Shown here piece after piece: positions 1 to 11,639 of a stretch of DNA of 40,498 bases. Numbering within the stretch: the first letter of the stretch is position 1; every line of letters starts with the position of its first letter. This DNA is from Tubiluchus corallicola (taxonomy: Eukaryota > Priapulida > Priapulimorpha > Priapulimorphida > Tubiluchidae). The notes under the pieces were generated by a model, which worked only from the letters and a program-made list of their open reading frames with translations, did not search any database and was not told the DNA's origin. Both the position numbers and the translations under genes were made by a program. Location of the stretch: contig JAQGDQ010000020.1 in NCBI GenBank assembly GCA_030141605.1, positions 1,264,001 to 1,304,498 on the forward strand. Direction: 5' to 3'.

Positions 1-2090
1 TATATATATATATAACTTTATTTGCCATTAAAATATATTGATAATCACTGATAAAAACTTTACAGAGATGATCAATCAGTGTTAGTTAATAAAAACTTAT
101 ACTGCTAAAGGCAAATGCGTCAGTGCAATCTAAACTACTTTGCAGTAATGGAGAGTAACAACGAATAAAATCAAACATATTTACAACTATGCACAAAAAA
201 TGAAAAATTATGATTTAATTAATATGGTCGTGGATATGTAAATTCTGAATTAGTGTGTATGTTTTCGTACTGGTGTGATGGTATTTCATATCTGCTTAAT
301 ATTAGTGATTTTAATTTTGTTTTAAATGCTGATAGGGACTTGATTTGTTTAACCTGTTAAGGTAGAGAATTCCAAAGTAGAATTGCTTGCTTGATTACAG
401 AGTTCGTTCCATGGTGGGTATTTGTCCTAATTTGTTTTAGATTGCTTGTTGTTCAGATTGCTAGATTGCTGGTTCAAGTAGTAACTATAAAAATAGCCTC
501 GCCTCTTCATACTTTTCAAAGCTTGAACAAGGTAAATGACAGTAAAAAACTTGTAATGTTATACGCAACCAGAAGCAGAAGAGAAAAGACACGATGCTAC
601 AGACATCAAATTACGGGTGGTGCATAGATTTACTACAAGTTTTGCTATCGAATTTCTCAAAACACTTGTTTTAGTGTGATTGATTAACGTCTGCGCGTCC
701 CGTAAAACATGGTTGTCATGCGTCCACCCATATCCAGACAGTCATCAAAACAGCTGCTGCATGTAAACCGCCCAGATGGATTCACAATCTTACAGCGTGT
801 TTATGTACTTGACGTAACTAGAGTAAGAGGATACGCCATGATGCCCGACTAAAAAGCTTTCTCGCTTTAATATTTAGTTCAATTTACATTTGCACCACTC
901 AACATATAAACATTTTAGAGCAGTATGGATACCCCCATATGCCGCCAACGTCAAAAGCGCCGCGTGTAAACTAGTAGGGATTACTTCGAAGAGGCGAATC
1001 TAGCAACGCTATGACAAACACTTCAGAGAAACGTGTTCCCTTTCAAACAAAATTGCAGTTCACGCGTAAAAAACCATGTAGAACCATTTAAGTACAAGTT
1101 GCAGGTACCAGCAGCAAGGTAATCATCTTACCTACAAATATTGCTGTTGTTAAATACGTGTTGTCAGTGTAGATGTGCCTTAAGGCCAGCATTCCAAGCA
1201 ACGTCGAGCATTGTATGGCTTCACGAGCATGGAGTGCATTGCAGAAACATCGTGTAGGTTTACATTCGATGGGATTTACTAGGAGCAGAAAGCTAAAGGG
1301 TGGTCTTGGGTATCTATGGAGACGTGATTAATACTGAAACTTTACAGTGTCGTTTTTGTTTTGAACGAAATTTAGTTACAAAATGTGGCAAATGACTTCA
1401 ACAACAATTGAAACAAATATATATAAAATTTAATGAGTACTTCAACAACAATTGGAAAAAAATATATATAAAATTTAAAACCGCGTTGTAAGTTGAACCT
1501 TTTTTAGCAAAAGGGTAACCGGACAGAATTATTTTGTCAAAAAAATTCCAAAAAGCAAGAAATTCTATTTGACCTAAGCTCTAACATAATAGACAAGTTA
1601 TCTCGCTATGAGGTTTCAACAAATTAATTGAGAGCCTTCCCTTTAGCCTGATTCTTTTTAACGCACTCCGGACACTTATACCCTCTTGCCGTTTTCAACT
1701 CAAAATGTGAAGCTCAGAACCTCCACGAAATCATGAAAAGATTAACAGCCAAGTGGTCACGATACGTGCTCAGTTTGTTTTAGTAAAGTGAAGTTCCTTC
1801 TGCCAAACTGTCTCAAAGTATGTATGTACTCCTGAATTACTAGGGCACTTCCGTATCTCTCATCTCCGGGAATTATTTTTGTTTATCCATTAATAAGTAA
1901 GATTTCGGAGCGCGCATAATCGTTAAACATAATAAGAGGAACCATTTTGCTGAGTACCAGACATCGCCAATAATACTTATGGAAAACTACACAACTTGGT
2001 CCATCTTTTACAGAAACTCGAACATCTTTTGCTTGTTAAACATTGCGTACATCGCTTGTTAATAAAAAATCCCGTTAAGAGAGCAAACTT
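1..2090. other. No supported gene
   Basis: AT-rich sequence with a TATATA run at the left edge and a 45-bp duplication at about 1396-1480 (ACTTCAACAACAATTG..., ATATATAAAATTTAA). A 78-codon frame near 391-627 lacks an ATG and is unrecognised. Confidence 0.6.
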
Positions 2091-2375
2091 TACAAAGTTG
2101 CTCTTTACATAAGCTCACACAACCTCCTTATTGAGAAAGGCCGACACACCAAACCTAAAATCCCTCTTAACAACAGACTATGTCATATTTGTAAAGATCA
2201 AAAAATTGATGACAAAAAGCATTTAATTCTTGAATGTAACTATTATAATGATTTAAGATAAAGCCTGTTTTCTCATGTCAATGAAATTTTCCCAAACTTT
2301 TTTAATCTTGCGGTCCAGGAAAACTTTATGTTTCTGATGAATGGAAATGAAAGCGAACTTGCCAATTTAATTTGA
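2091..2375 (+). pseudogene. LINE ORF2 C-terminal relic with CCHC knuckle
   Basis: KVALYISSHNLLIEKGRHTK, then PKIPLNNRLCHICKDQKIDD and HLILECNYYNDLR match the common LINE terminus (C-x2-C...H-x4-C). A stop after NDLR is followed in the same frame by SLFSHVNEIFPNFFNLAVQE and FMFLMNGNESELANLI. The single in-frame stop marks it as a pseudogene. A second, worse copy lies at 16020. Confidence 0.82.
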
Positions 2376-2477
2376 AACTATTTTTAAACAGACTGTTTTA
2401 AAATAAGAAAATAATATCTTAGTCGCAGAAAATCGTCTACTGACATTTTGAGTAACATCAGATAAGCAAAACAAAAC

Positions 2478-2740
2478 GTATCAATGCTTGTATTACATGA
2501 CCTTACCTCAGCTTTTGACATCATTATCTTAACTCCAATTTTAAGATTAATTGTACAGTCTTACAACGGATAGCTTTGTACATATCTTGATTATTATGGC
2601 AAACGATTATTTGCCACTTAGGCTTTCATTAAACTAAGGCTGCCTACAAGGAAATTGTCTGGGTCCCCTTTGTTACTCCATATTTGTTAGTTCACTGTTT
2701 GGTGTAATTAGAAAACACTGTCATGTGCTGATAGATCGCT
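2478..2740 (+). pseudogene. LINE reverse-transcriptase relic (CR1/L2-like)
   Basis: VSMLVLHDLTSAFDIIILTP carries the motif A block (LxLSxAFDxI). From 2638 a frame reads GCLQGNCLGPLCYSIFVSSL, matching GVPQGSCLGPLLY...VS.LF, then HVLIDR in place of YADD. Stops occur in between. The C-L-G-P variant and VSSLF suggest the CR1/L2/Crack group. Confidence 0.7.
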
Positions 2741-3179
2741 AGCTAATATTTCCATTTTCTTTGTATTTTTGCGTAACCTATGACGTTGCTGTTGAAATAA
2801 GGAATAAACTGAATCTGGTCTTTTATATTGTAACTTTAGTCTGTAACTAACAAACATAATTCAAATAAAAAATTGATTGCGAATGTGAACTGGAGTAACA
2901 AAACCAAAAGCGAAGTAAATAAAAGCGAGTGATTATCCCTAACAACGCCTTTTCTCGCATTTCAAAACACTCTTCCTACACGCACGCTGTTCAAACATTA
3001 GGTTACCGTGTTGGGCGTGTGTTAATCGTGCATCTGTCCCTGTCAAATTTTGATTTCCTCTACCATTTGTCTCAAACGTCCAAGGAGAATATTTCTATTA
3101 CATCCCAATTAGTTGGTCAAACACGTGTAAAAACTTGTATATATGTGGCTTACATGTATGGGTGGAAAACAGTCGTCAT

Positions 3180-3381
3180 CAGGGCCTATTTCGGGGGGGG
3201 CGGAGTGGGGGTATTTCCCCGGGGCCTCACCCTCCAAGGGTGCCTCGCGCCGAGGTAACATTTTTTTTGCTTTCGCGAACATGCTGTATAACTCCATATT
3301 GTCTCTTCGAAAACCCTTGAACAAAGGGGACCTCACACGCCCAACTTCCCCCGGGCCTAGCTTAGGCTGAAATAGGCCCTA
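3180..3381. mobile_element. hAT-type MITE with 8-bp target duplication
   Basis: CAGGGCCTATTTCGG and the inverse CTGAAATAGGCCCTA form the ends. The flanks GTCGTCAT (3172-3179) and GTCGTAAT (3382-3389) match at seven of eight positions, the hAT target length. The GC-rich 202-bp interior has no transposase; overlapping short frames on both strands are shadows. Confidence 0.83.
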
Positions 3382-3920
3382 GTCGTAATGTGAATGTGTT
3401 GATGTCCAAACAGAAGAGCACGTTTGAATCACTTGCCCGAAAACCGAAATCTTAGAAATGAGGTCTCGAACGTAATTTTTTCTAATATTGTAGATGTATT
3501 TGAAAACGAACCCACGTTTACATTTGTTATGATGTAATGAAATCATTTACGGATTGAGCAATGTTACTTTGAGTCTAGACCACTGTCTGTCGTCAAGCGA
3601 TACTTGATCACTCATAAAGTTTCTACCAAAATATGATTAGAGTTTTTTTCGCAGACTGTTATCTATAGTATTGTATTTTTTTATGACATAGTAATACATA
3701 GGCATAGAATTGGTGTACTTAACTAAAGAGCACATTGCATTTATTTTGTCTTTGTTGTTCTTGATGTGTCATTTTGGTAACGTCTTTTTGGATTATAGTT
3801 TTTTATGTCACCCAATATTATAGTGTATGTGTCTCGAATTATGTAGAATTATGTATCAATAAACTAATAAACTAATAAACTAGCTACGTATATATATATA
3901 TATTATGTAATTATATTATA

Positions 3921-4250
3921 TTGTATTGTATTGTATTGTATTGTATTGTATTGTATTGTATTGTATTGTATTGTATTGTATTGTACTGTACTGTACTGTA
4001 CTGTACTGTACTGCACTGCACTGTACTGTACTGCACTGCACTGCACTGCACTGCACTGCACTGCACTGCACTGCACTGCACTGCACTGCACTGCACTGCA
4101 CTGCACTGCACTGCACTGCACTACACTACACTACACTACACTACACTACACTACACTACATTACATTACATTACATTACATTACATTACATTACATTACA
4201 TTACATTACATTATATTATATTATATTATGTTATATTATATTATACTATA
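3921..4250. repeat. Ordered pentanucleotide array
   Basis: About 66 in-register 5-mers form blocks: TTGTA (3921-3985), CTGTA (3986-4010), CTGCA (4011-4020), CTGTA (4021-4030), CTGCA (4031-4120), CTACA (4121-4160), TTACA (4161-4210), TTATA (4211-4250). Neighbouring block types differ by one transition. Frames stay open because no 5-mer block contains a stop in several phases; they are artefacts. Confidence 0.96.
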
Positions 4251-4346
4251 TGTATATTATATATACATACATATATATATACATAATATAATAGTCTTGG
4301 GTAACGGTTTATAAAATCGACAAAACGACAGGATTTCGAATAGAAA

Positions 4347-4592
4347 ATGGAAGATGTCAGACATTTTTTACTTTCTTGTACATTGCGTAAATTTTTTACA
4401 TTTTATTCGTGTTTCAAATGCCCCACCCATCACAGGGATGTACAACTCGACTCCTCTTCTGACAATATTTCACGTGTAGCAGCCCTACGGTTAGCAATAG
4501 AAGGCGCATTTCGTGTAGAACTCCAAAGCTCTTATTTCATTGGTGTAAGTAATACAAGAATGATATCCCATCTTACCAAAACCGGGCGTTAA
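4347..4592 (+). other. Unassigned 81-aa open frame
   Basis: It starts MEDVRHFLLSCTLRKFFTFY at an ATG and ends LTKTGR before TAA. The HFLLSC start weakly recalls the LINE C-terminal knuckle (HFLLEC...), but the remainder (RVAALRLAIEGAFRVELQSS) is not recognised. It may be a degraded repeat protein. Confidence 0.2.
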
Positions 4593-4842
4593 TTTTTCAA
4601 CAAGGAGATTCGACTACGACCGGCTGTGAACGGGCCACACACACTGACAATATCAATTACATCGCTAGAGATTTGAGCTTGGAGAAACGTATCAACCGAC
4701 TTATTGGTTATTGTTCATAAACGCGTGCAATAGGAAAATGAAATTTTCTAAAAAATATTATTAACTAGTCCCAAAAAACTAACCACCTGATCCTTTTCAT
4801 ATTTTAATTTTGCAGCGTCGTTAAAAAAAGTGCTGTGATTGC

Positions 4843-5339
4843 TTAAAGGACAAGAAAAGGGGTACCAGAAGTAGGTTTCAGAAAAATAGTGTAGGTTGTA
4901 ATTACAGCTAGGCTTAAAGGACAAGAAAAGGGGTACCAGAAGTAGGTTTCAGAAAAATAGTGTAGGTTGTAATTACAGCAAGGGTTAAAGGGCAAATAAA
5001 GGGGTACCTGAAGTAGGTTTCAGAAAAATAGTGCAGGTTGTAATTACAGCAAGGGTTAAAGGGCAAGAAAAGGGGTACCTGAAGTAGGTTTCAGGAAAAT
5101 AGTGCAGGTTGTAATTACAGCAAGGGTTAAAGGGCAAGAAAAGGGGTACCTGAAGTAGGTTTCAGAAAAATAGTGCAGGTTGTAATTACAGCAAGGGTTA
5201 AAGGGCAAGAAAAGGGGTACCTGAAGTAGGTTTCAGAAAAATAGTGCAGGTTGTAATTACAGCTAGGCTTAAAGGACAAGAAAAGGGGTACCGGAAGTAG
5301 TTTTCAGAAAAATAGTGTAGGTTGTAATTACAGCTAGGC
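4843..5339. repeat. 71-bp tandem array made from the element's left terminus (7 units)
   Basis: Unit starts at 4843, 4914, 4985, 5056, 5127, 5198 and 5269, and an eighth start at 5340 runs into the unique inverted repeat. Each begins TTAAAGGrCAAGAAAAGGGG (one unit has GGCAAATAAAG) and carries GTAGGTTTCAGAAAAATAG and GGTTGTAATTACAGC. The right arm has a single terminus, so the expansion is one-sided. Confidence 0.92.
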
Positions 5340-6020
5340 TTAAAGGACAAGAAAAGGGGTACCGTAAGTAGGTTTCAGAAAAATCGCCTTGAAAATTTAA
5401 TTTACTTTATAGCAATTTTATGCGCATATCTTACTCGCACTGAAAGGAATCTTAGTTTGTTTTCATTTTAAATCTCCCGCAATACTGTTCCGACGGCGCC
5501 ATTACATGACGTCACTGCATGAAATCAGGGGAAGAAAAGGCAATGTTAAATCATGTCCCTAAAAATTTCCATGCAAAATTATATTACTTACATTTTCGGT
5601 TACCTGCTGGAAAGACTTATGTAGCTAGAAAAGAAAATTATTAATTATTTAAAATGTTTTCACCAATTGGTAAAATGACTCACCCTCCAGGATGCACCAC
5701 TCACTAACCAAAAACGTATTTTTAATCTTATTGACAAGATGCAGTAATTTTAAATCTTATTTAGTTAGTGACTTGTGCACTACGAATGCTCTGATTATTT
5801 TTTCAAACTTTACACAATGTTATCTAAACTTGTTTCAAATGACCTGTCGTCAAAATGGCTGCGTCTAATCACGGGAGTTTAAATTTACAAGTTTTATACA
5901 GCGTTACGGCTGACTGAAGTCCTGCACGCAAAAAGGCAGTATGTAAGTGATATAAAATTTCAAAACGAGTTTTTTTAAGTTTTATATGTGGAGGGTTTTC
6001 TTGCGTTTTAAATTCACAAA
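5340..6020. repeat. Left inverted repeat arm
   Basis: It pairs with 10640-11308 in reverse orientation over nearly its full length, with substitutions and small indels (for example a GGTAAAA insertion near 5672). It contains CATTACATGACGTCA (CRE) and CGTCAAAATGGCTGCG (YY1-like), also found in the other arm. Confidence 0.85.
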
Positions 6021-7010
6021 TTTATATTATTATGAATTATAAAGTCATATGATTGTAAAATCATTAGAATATTATAAATTTATATGCTAATTTAAAATTA
6101 ATTTACAAACTTAATAAAGTAACGTGAGAAGATAAACATTCAGCAAAAATTTACGTATTTAAAAATAGTTAAAAACCAATGTGAAATGTATCAAACTCTA
6201 AACTAATCATTAAAATAGACAGTTATCTCAAATAAACCAATATTAAGATAATCATTAAAGATGAAATTACAAGAGTTATGCTGCCATAAAACGGACGTTT
6301 GTCTTGTACTATCAACAACAAAGAATATTTTTTCTTAATGAAAAATATATTAACAAAAACTTGACTAACACGCACATAATTAAAAAAGTAATTGCGCTTT
6401 TAGTAGTAGAGTAATATTTGCTTCCAAATCGAAGTGAATATAAAAAATATTCATCAATGGTTTATTGCCGTGATTGTCGACTTGACGCTTGACGTAGGCC
6501 TACTGTGCAATGCTTAATTACGAACAATACGCTATTAATGGCTTCGTATTCGATTCGTATTCGAGATGTACGGGTCTTTAGAAAGAGGAAGAATAGGGCT
6601 ACAGGATGATGTGGGCTATATGTTAGGACAGGTCCACCGAGAGGAGTACCGACGAGTTAATTAGATGTTCTATTTTTGGCAATTATCGCTCGGAAAACTG
6701 CTGACGCAAAGCCATTGTTCTGACGTCATCCATTATACTGTCTATAACCTTATAACTTTAATTCAGTAAAAGCTGCTGCTGACTTTGCGTTGTAAATGAG
6801 GACTGTGTAGGATGTTCGCGTATTATTGATTATAAGTGTATTTATACGCAAAATTTTTGCGGGGCCTTTGCTAGTTTCTATTACTGTCTGCGTTGAAGTA
6901 TCTTTTAGTTTCTCCAATTATTTAAACTTGCCATGTACATCCGCTCACGTTTCCGTGATAGCTCGGTTATTAATATGCAATTACACATTTGTCCTTACAC
7001 GTGCCAGAAA
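6021..7010. other. AT-rich interior of the 6.5-kb element, no gene
   Basis: Very AT-rich with no recognisable protein. An 88-codon frame at 6826-7092 ends in the first 144-bp repeat and has no family match. A TGACGTCA word occurs at about 6721. Confidence 0.5.
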
Positions 7011-7442
7011 CGAAGACTTCCCATATTGCGCAACACCGTGTACACGAAGCCCGCCATCAATTTACATTCTGAATGAGTTTGTCTCATGTTAAAGTGTCTA
7101 CAATTAGTATGAGCTTGTACTACTGACAAGTTTTGTACACGCGTCCTCACTCATCGAAGACTTCCCATATTGCGCAACACTGTGTACACGAAGCCCGCCA
7201 TCAATTTACATTGTGAATGAGTTTGTCTCGTGTTAAAGTGTCTACAATTAGTATGAGCTTGTACTACTGACAAGTTTTGTACACGCGTCCTCACTCATCG
7301 AAGACTTCCCATATTGCGCAACACTGTGTACACGAAGCCCGCCATCAATTTACATTGTGAATGAGTTTGTCTCGTGTTAAAGTGTCTACAATTAGCATGA
7401 GCTTGTACTACTGACAAGTTTTGTACACGCGTCCTCACTCAT
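7011..7442. repeat. 144-bp tandem triplication
   Basis: Copies start at 7011, 7155 and 7299 with CGAAGACTTCCCATATTGCG and include CATCAATTTACATT and GACAAGTTTTGTACACGCGT. Differences are few, so the amplification is recent relative to the surrounding relics. Confidence 0.95.
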
Positions 7443-7659
7443 CATCCTGGCGGCCATAAACTTGCCGATTTGTTTATCTTATGAGAATGTTACACGGTGT
7501 AGATTACCACTCTTGTAGATTTATATTCTGTCTACTTGCAGCGCTGATAGCCGATGGGCAAAAGAACGAAACAGCAGCTGCATGAAGGCAATCTTTGTTC
7601 TTACTTTGGTGTTTGTTACAAGAAAGTTACAGCAAACCGGCTGTTTTATGAATCTAAGT

Positions 7660-8122
7660 CAGGGGTGTGCAAATTTGTGCGGCCCGCGAAGAGTTTTATC
7701 AACCTAATGAAAGCACGGCCCGGGCGATTAATTGAGTGTATCCAGCTGAAGTCCGCGCCACGATCCCAAAGATAATGCAGGTAGTTTTTTCTACTAGATC
7801 GGATGCCATTAACCCTTACAAGACGGTTGTAGGTTAATGTCACTGTACTACACAGACTGTGTGATACACATTACTAATATGCATTGTAATGAAATTACCA
7901 CTATCTGTCCTGAAAGTAGAAATATAAGGTTTGTAATATAAATTTTAATAACTTCCAAAATAGTTTCTTGAGCATAGTAGTAATGATGTACGCGGGTCGG
8001 ATGCAAAAAAATCGTTATTAGGCCTTTCTGTACTTGGCTCCTTGATCAAACTGCCTGTGGACCGCAGGAATTGCGGGAAAGTTTAATGTGGCCCGGCTAG
8101 TCAGATAATTTGCACACCCCTG
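7660..8122. mobile_element. hAT-type MITE with CAGGGGTGTGCAAA ends
   Basis: CAGGGGTGTGCAAATTTGTG at the left mirrors TTTGCACACCCCTG at the right, and GTGCGGCCCGCG / GTGGCCCGGC lie just inside. The ends are typical of hAT elements. The flanking 8-mers (ATCTAAGT, GTATAAAG) match poorly, so the target duplication is decayed or absent. The 463 bp contain no transposase. Confidence 0.75.
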
Positions 8123-8229
8123 GTATAAAGAAAGTTAGTGAGCTTGTCAACAAAAGATTTTCCTCAACGCTCCAACAAACCCAGAATTTGGTTTTTAATA
8201 ATAATCTTCATTTAAGTCGGCATTTGGAT

Positions 8230-8481
8230 GAACAAATAACATGAGCTTAAAGAACTATTATTGCCGACTGTAAATAACATTAATTAACAACTGTAATAAC
8301 TCCAAACTACAACTACATAACAGAGACTATTATTACCCCACTTTTACCCTAAACACCACCCACCAAGCAGGGCAACAGCAGGTACCATTTTTAAAGTCTT
8401 TGGTATGACCCGGCAGCTGGTTCGAACTCACGACCTCCCAGACGGAAATCGCACACGTTACCACTGGACTTAACCGTCTGT
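8230..8481 (-). mobile_element. tRNA-derived SINE
   Basis: On the - strand the head reads GACGGTTAAGTCCAGTGGTA (A box, about 8472-8461) and GAGTTCGAACCAGCTGCC (B box, 8427-8419), with spacing like a tRNA gene. The body continues GCCCTGCTTGGTGGGTGGTG. The head has no cloverleaf-perfect anticodon arm, so it is not a functional tRNA. Tail and target duplication are unclear. Confidence 0.72.
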
Positions 8482-8780
8482 TTTTTATAAATGTATGCGT
8501 CTTACATATTTGTTATAAATGCCATTACAATGAGCACATCACTTAATTTAGCCAGAATGATTCTGCTGCACAGATTAAATTAATTGGCAAAGATTTCCAC
8601 GTTTGTTATACCATAAGAAATTCACGCCAATTTTAGAAAATCACCGAAATTTATAGAAACTTTGCTTTTCCATTAGACGAGTGTCTTACTTGAGCTTTGA
8701 GCATTATCTAAACTGTACAGAGATGCTGGCAAGCGTTTCTGAGGCATGATGCATAAAATGCCACGTAACGATCATATTAC

Positions 8781-9465
8781 AGGTTTTACACGTCAAATGT
8801 ATACACAGGAAAGTTCAAATGTGACTTAGGTAAGTCAAGTGTAGATGCATTACTTTGAATAAATCGGTAATTAACTCATTTAAGTGCAAATTATAAACAG
8901 ATAAACCAAAGATAGTCATCACCTCTTTCATAACTTTGAAAAATGCGTTGTTTATCCTCAAACTAAATCCTTTGATAAACCATAATGTTTGTAGAAAAGA
9001 ATAAATCGGTTCCCACTTCCCAATGAACAGTGAATCACTAATTAGTTTTTTAAGTAATGCATTAGCACTGCATTAATGAATTAGTTTCTCTCAAGAAACA
9101 TTGTTTATTTTAAGAATGTATTGTTTTCTCTAACAGTTCCAATGGTATGTAAAGTTTACAGAATATTAGTGAACTACTAGTAGACCTATAAAGTTATTAC
9201 TTTCACAGCAATTATTAAATTAAGATTAAAGGAGATTAAATTTAACATCCTTAAGCTTTACTACCTATCCACGTTTGAGATACCAATGTCACATTTGACT
9301 TGACATGTGTCTACATTTGACTTACCAAAAACGCTTAAGATTTCTTGAAAACAATTGCTAACACATTTGAACTACCTTAGTCTACATTTGAGTTCCAAAG
9401 ACACATTTGAATTACCTAAATCTACATTTGACTTAACGTAGGTCTACATTTGACATGTAAAACCT
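8781..9465. mobile_element. MITE with AGGTTTTACAYGTCAAATGT ends, copy A
   Basis: The left arm AGGTTTTACACGTCAAATGT and right arm ACATTTGACATGTAAAACCT are inverse. Subterminal CTACATTTGAC words repeat several times in the right arm. It is nearly identical to copy B (21017) in the middle, but about 130 bp longer between the left arm and GGTTCCCACTTCC. It is nested in the 6.5-kb element. Confidence 0.82.
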
Positions 9466-10134
9466 ATATTGCAAATGAGGTCAGGTGAGTGACAATTTAT
9501 TTTAAAGGCTAATCACCAAACTCACTTCATTCAAATAACTAAATAACTGATAGGAACGATTTTATAATGAATTTGTTTTAACATTAATTGTTTGTTTATT
9601 TACTTGAATTGAATTGTCGACGTTTTTCAATATTGAACTTGTTTGTCTGTTTCGTTTCTGATTTTCTACTTGGCGCTAATAAATAAATAAATGGGCACCT
9701 CGACCAGTAAAAGAAGAAAAACTGAGTTAAGAGGAAAAGATCCATTTTCAACACGACCAGCAATTTTTTGCTATTTCATATTTTTAAGGTGACATTGAAT
9801 TTTGATTTTAAAACTTTTTCTTTATGCAAATCAAACCTGGGCTACCATAACGCGTTAATTTTTCGCTATAACATTTTTCGCTACCATAACACCTATTTCG
9901 CCTAACACAAACGAATGCAAATTAAAAAAACGTAACAAAATAAAAATGAATAGATTTCACTTTTACATTTGTACGTATGTAATGAACATTAAGAACATCA
10001 GTTACCTTGGGTTATTCATCTAATGTCAATTTCGTTGTTTTTACGGAAGAAGCTCTCAATCTTTCTGCACTCATTTCTAAATACCGATAATTTTTTACGG
10101 TATTCTTTTTATGATGTTTCTCGCAAGTATATCG

Positions 10135-10268
10135 TAAATATTCCTAGATGTAAAATAGCTACTTATAAATTCAACTTTTTCACCCGGACTTCTTATCTGT
10201 GGAATTCGCTATTCGAAAATTGTTTTTCAGACAACTATGACCTCACTCGATTCAACAAAATTACCTGA
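10135..10268 (+). pseudogene. LINE ORF2 C-terminal relic inside the 6.5-kb element
   Basis: VNIPRCKIATYKFNFFTRTS, then YLWNSLFENCF and LTRFNKIT before the stop resembles the FFPRTIxxWNSLP...FKxxL terminus of jockey/CR1-type LINEs. The usual Pro after NSL is missing. No other part of the LINE is seen nearby. Confidence 0.6.
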
Positions 10269-10639
10269 ACATATGTTCTAGACCTATCATTAACAAATAA
10301 GTTAATATATGAATTCCATTTTCATGTTCGTATTCGATATTTGTATTCACTTCCTCACCTTTTCACCATAGCCACTTATTTTGAGTGGTCGGTCGGCTTG
10401 TTTGGAGCAATTTGTTTAATCAAAAAGAAGTCGCTTCGTAAGAGTTGAAAAAAATTGATTATCGAACAAAAGACAATTAATCGATGGTCAATAAAACGTG
10501 CAAAAAAAAGTTTGTACAAAGAATGTCAGACACCTAAAATGTTAAATTGTCTTTGGTTTAGGGTTCCAAATTTGGTTTTAATTCCAAAATTTTAGTTTAC
10601 TTATTTGTCTTTTACACTTACGCAGACCTACAGATTTAA

Positions 10640-11308
10640 AGCACAAGAAAACCCTTCATAAACATAAAGCTTAAAAAATTCGTTTTAAAATTTTATATCA
10701 CTTACATACTGCCTTTTTACATACAGGACTTCAATCGGCAGTCACGCTGTATAAAACATGTAAATTTAAACTCCCGTGATGACCGTTAGGTGCAGCCATT
10801 TTCACGACAGGTCATTTGAAACAAGTTTAGATAACATTTTGTAAAGTTTGAAAAAATTGTCAGAGCAATCGTAGCGCAAAAGTCACTAACTATATAAATT
10901 TAAAATTACTGTATCTTGTCAATAAGTTTAAAATACGTTTTTTGGTTACTGAGTGGTGCACCCTGGAGGGTGAGTCAGCGGTGATAACATTTTAAAGCAC
11001 TAATAATTTTCTTTTCTAGTTACATAAGTCTTTCTAGCAGGTAAGCGAAAATCTAAGTAATATAGGTTTGCAAGGAAAGTCTTTTGAGACATAATTTAAC
11101 ATTGCCTTTTCTTCCCTTGATTTACGTTTGGTACATGACGTCATGTAATGGCGACTTCGGAACAGTATTGCGGGAGATTTAAAATGAAAACAAACTAAAA
11201 TTCTTTCAGTGCGAGTAAGATATACGCATAAAATTGCTATAAAGTAACATAATTTTTTAAGGCGATTTTTCTGAAACCACTTCAGGTGCCTCTTTTCTTG
11301 TCCTTTAA
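10640..11308. repeat. Right inverted repeat arm
   Basis: This is the reverse complement of the left arm and retains the TACATGACGTCATGTA and GCAGCCATTTTCACGAC blocks. It ends at TTAA 11305-11308. The two arms have clearly diverged, which indicates an old insertion. Confidence 0.85.
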
Positions 11309-11639
11309 TACGAATTTTATTTTTGATTAAAAAGTATTTAATTTTCGCTATGAGTTTATAACTCGACTCTATTTAACTTATAAGACACGTTTTTGTCAAA
11401 ATAAAAGCAAAACGATAAAAATGTTGTGTACCAGTCTATAGATTAAAGTCTTATAGTCTTGTGATGATATATTTTGGAGATGTTCATTCATTTATCAAGA
11501 GGTTTATACAGAAACGCGCTATTAACTAACTAAATATCCGCATATTTGTACTAGCAAATGGCCAGCGTCTCCTAAAATATTTTATTTGGCTGTAAACGAA
11601 AATACACATTGGTGCAACATTAGCATTGAAACCACACGT

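Larger units (their letters stand above)
4843..11308. mobile_element. 6.5-kb TTAA-flanked element with long terminal inverted repeats
   Basis: The left end TTAAAGGACAAGAAAAGGGG mirrors the right end CTTTTCTTGTCCTTTAA, so TTAA lies at both outer ends (4843-4846, 11305-11308). Inverted repeats extend about 670 bp (left 5340-6020, right 10640-11308) and share long blocks such as CTCCCGCAATACTGTTCCGA and TGTTTCAAATGACCTGTCGT. TTAA is the piggyBac-superfamily target, but the terminal bases are not the usual CCY, so the superfamily is inference. No transposase survives between the arms; the interior holds other repeats and a LINE relic. Confidence 0.75.

Noticed and set aside
3903-4314. Long open frames on both strands (Cys/Tyr/Leu-rich)
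   Set aside because: They arise from the pentanucleotide repeat, which stays open in several phases; no start context or homology.
7554-7775. Frame starting MGKRTKQQLHEGNLCSYFGV
   Set aside because: It runs into the hAT-type MITE at 7660, has no recognised domain, and does not clearly resume after the insertion.
8400-8481. Functional tRNA gene (antisense A and B boxes)
   Set aside because: No convincing anticodon arm and acceptor pairing; the sequence continues into a SINE body.
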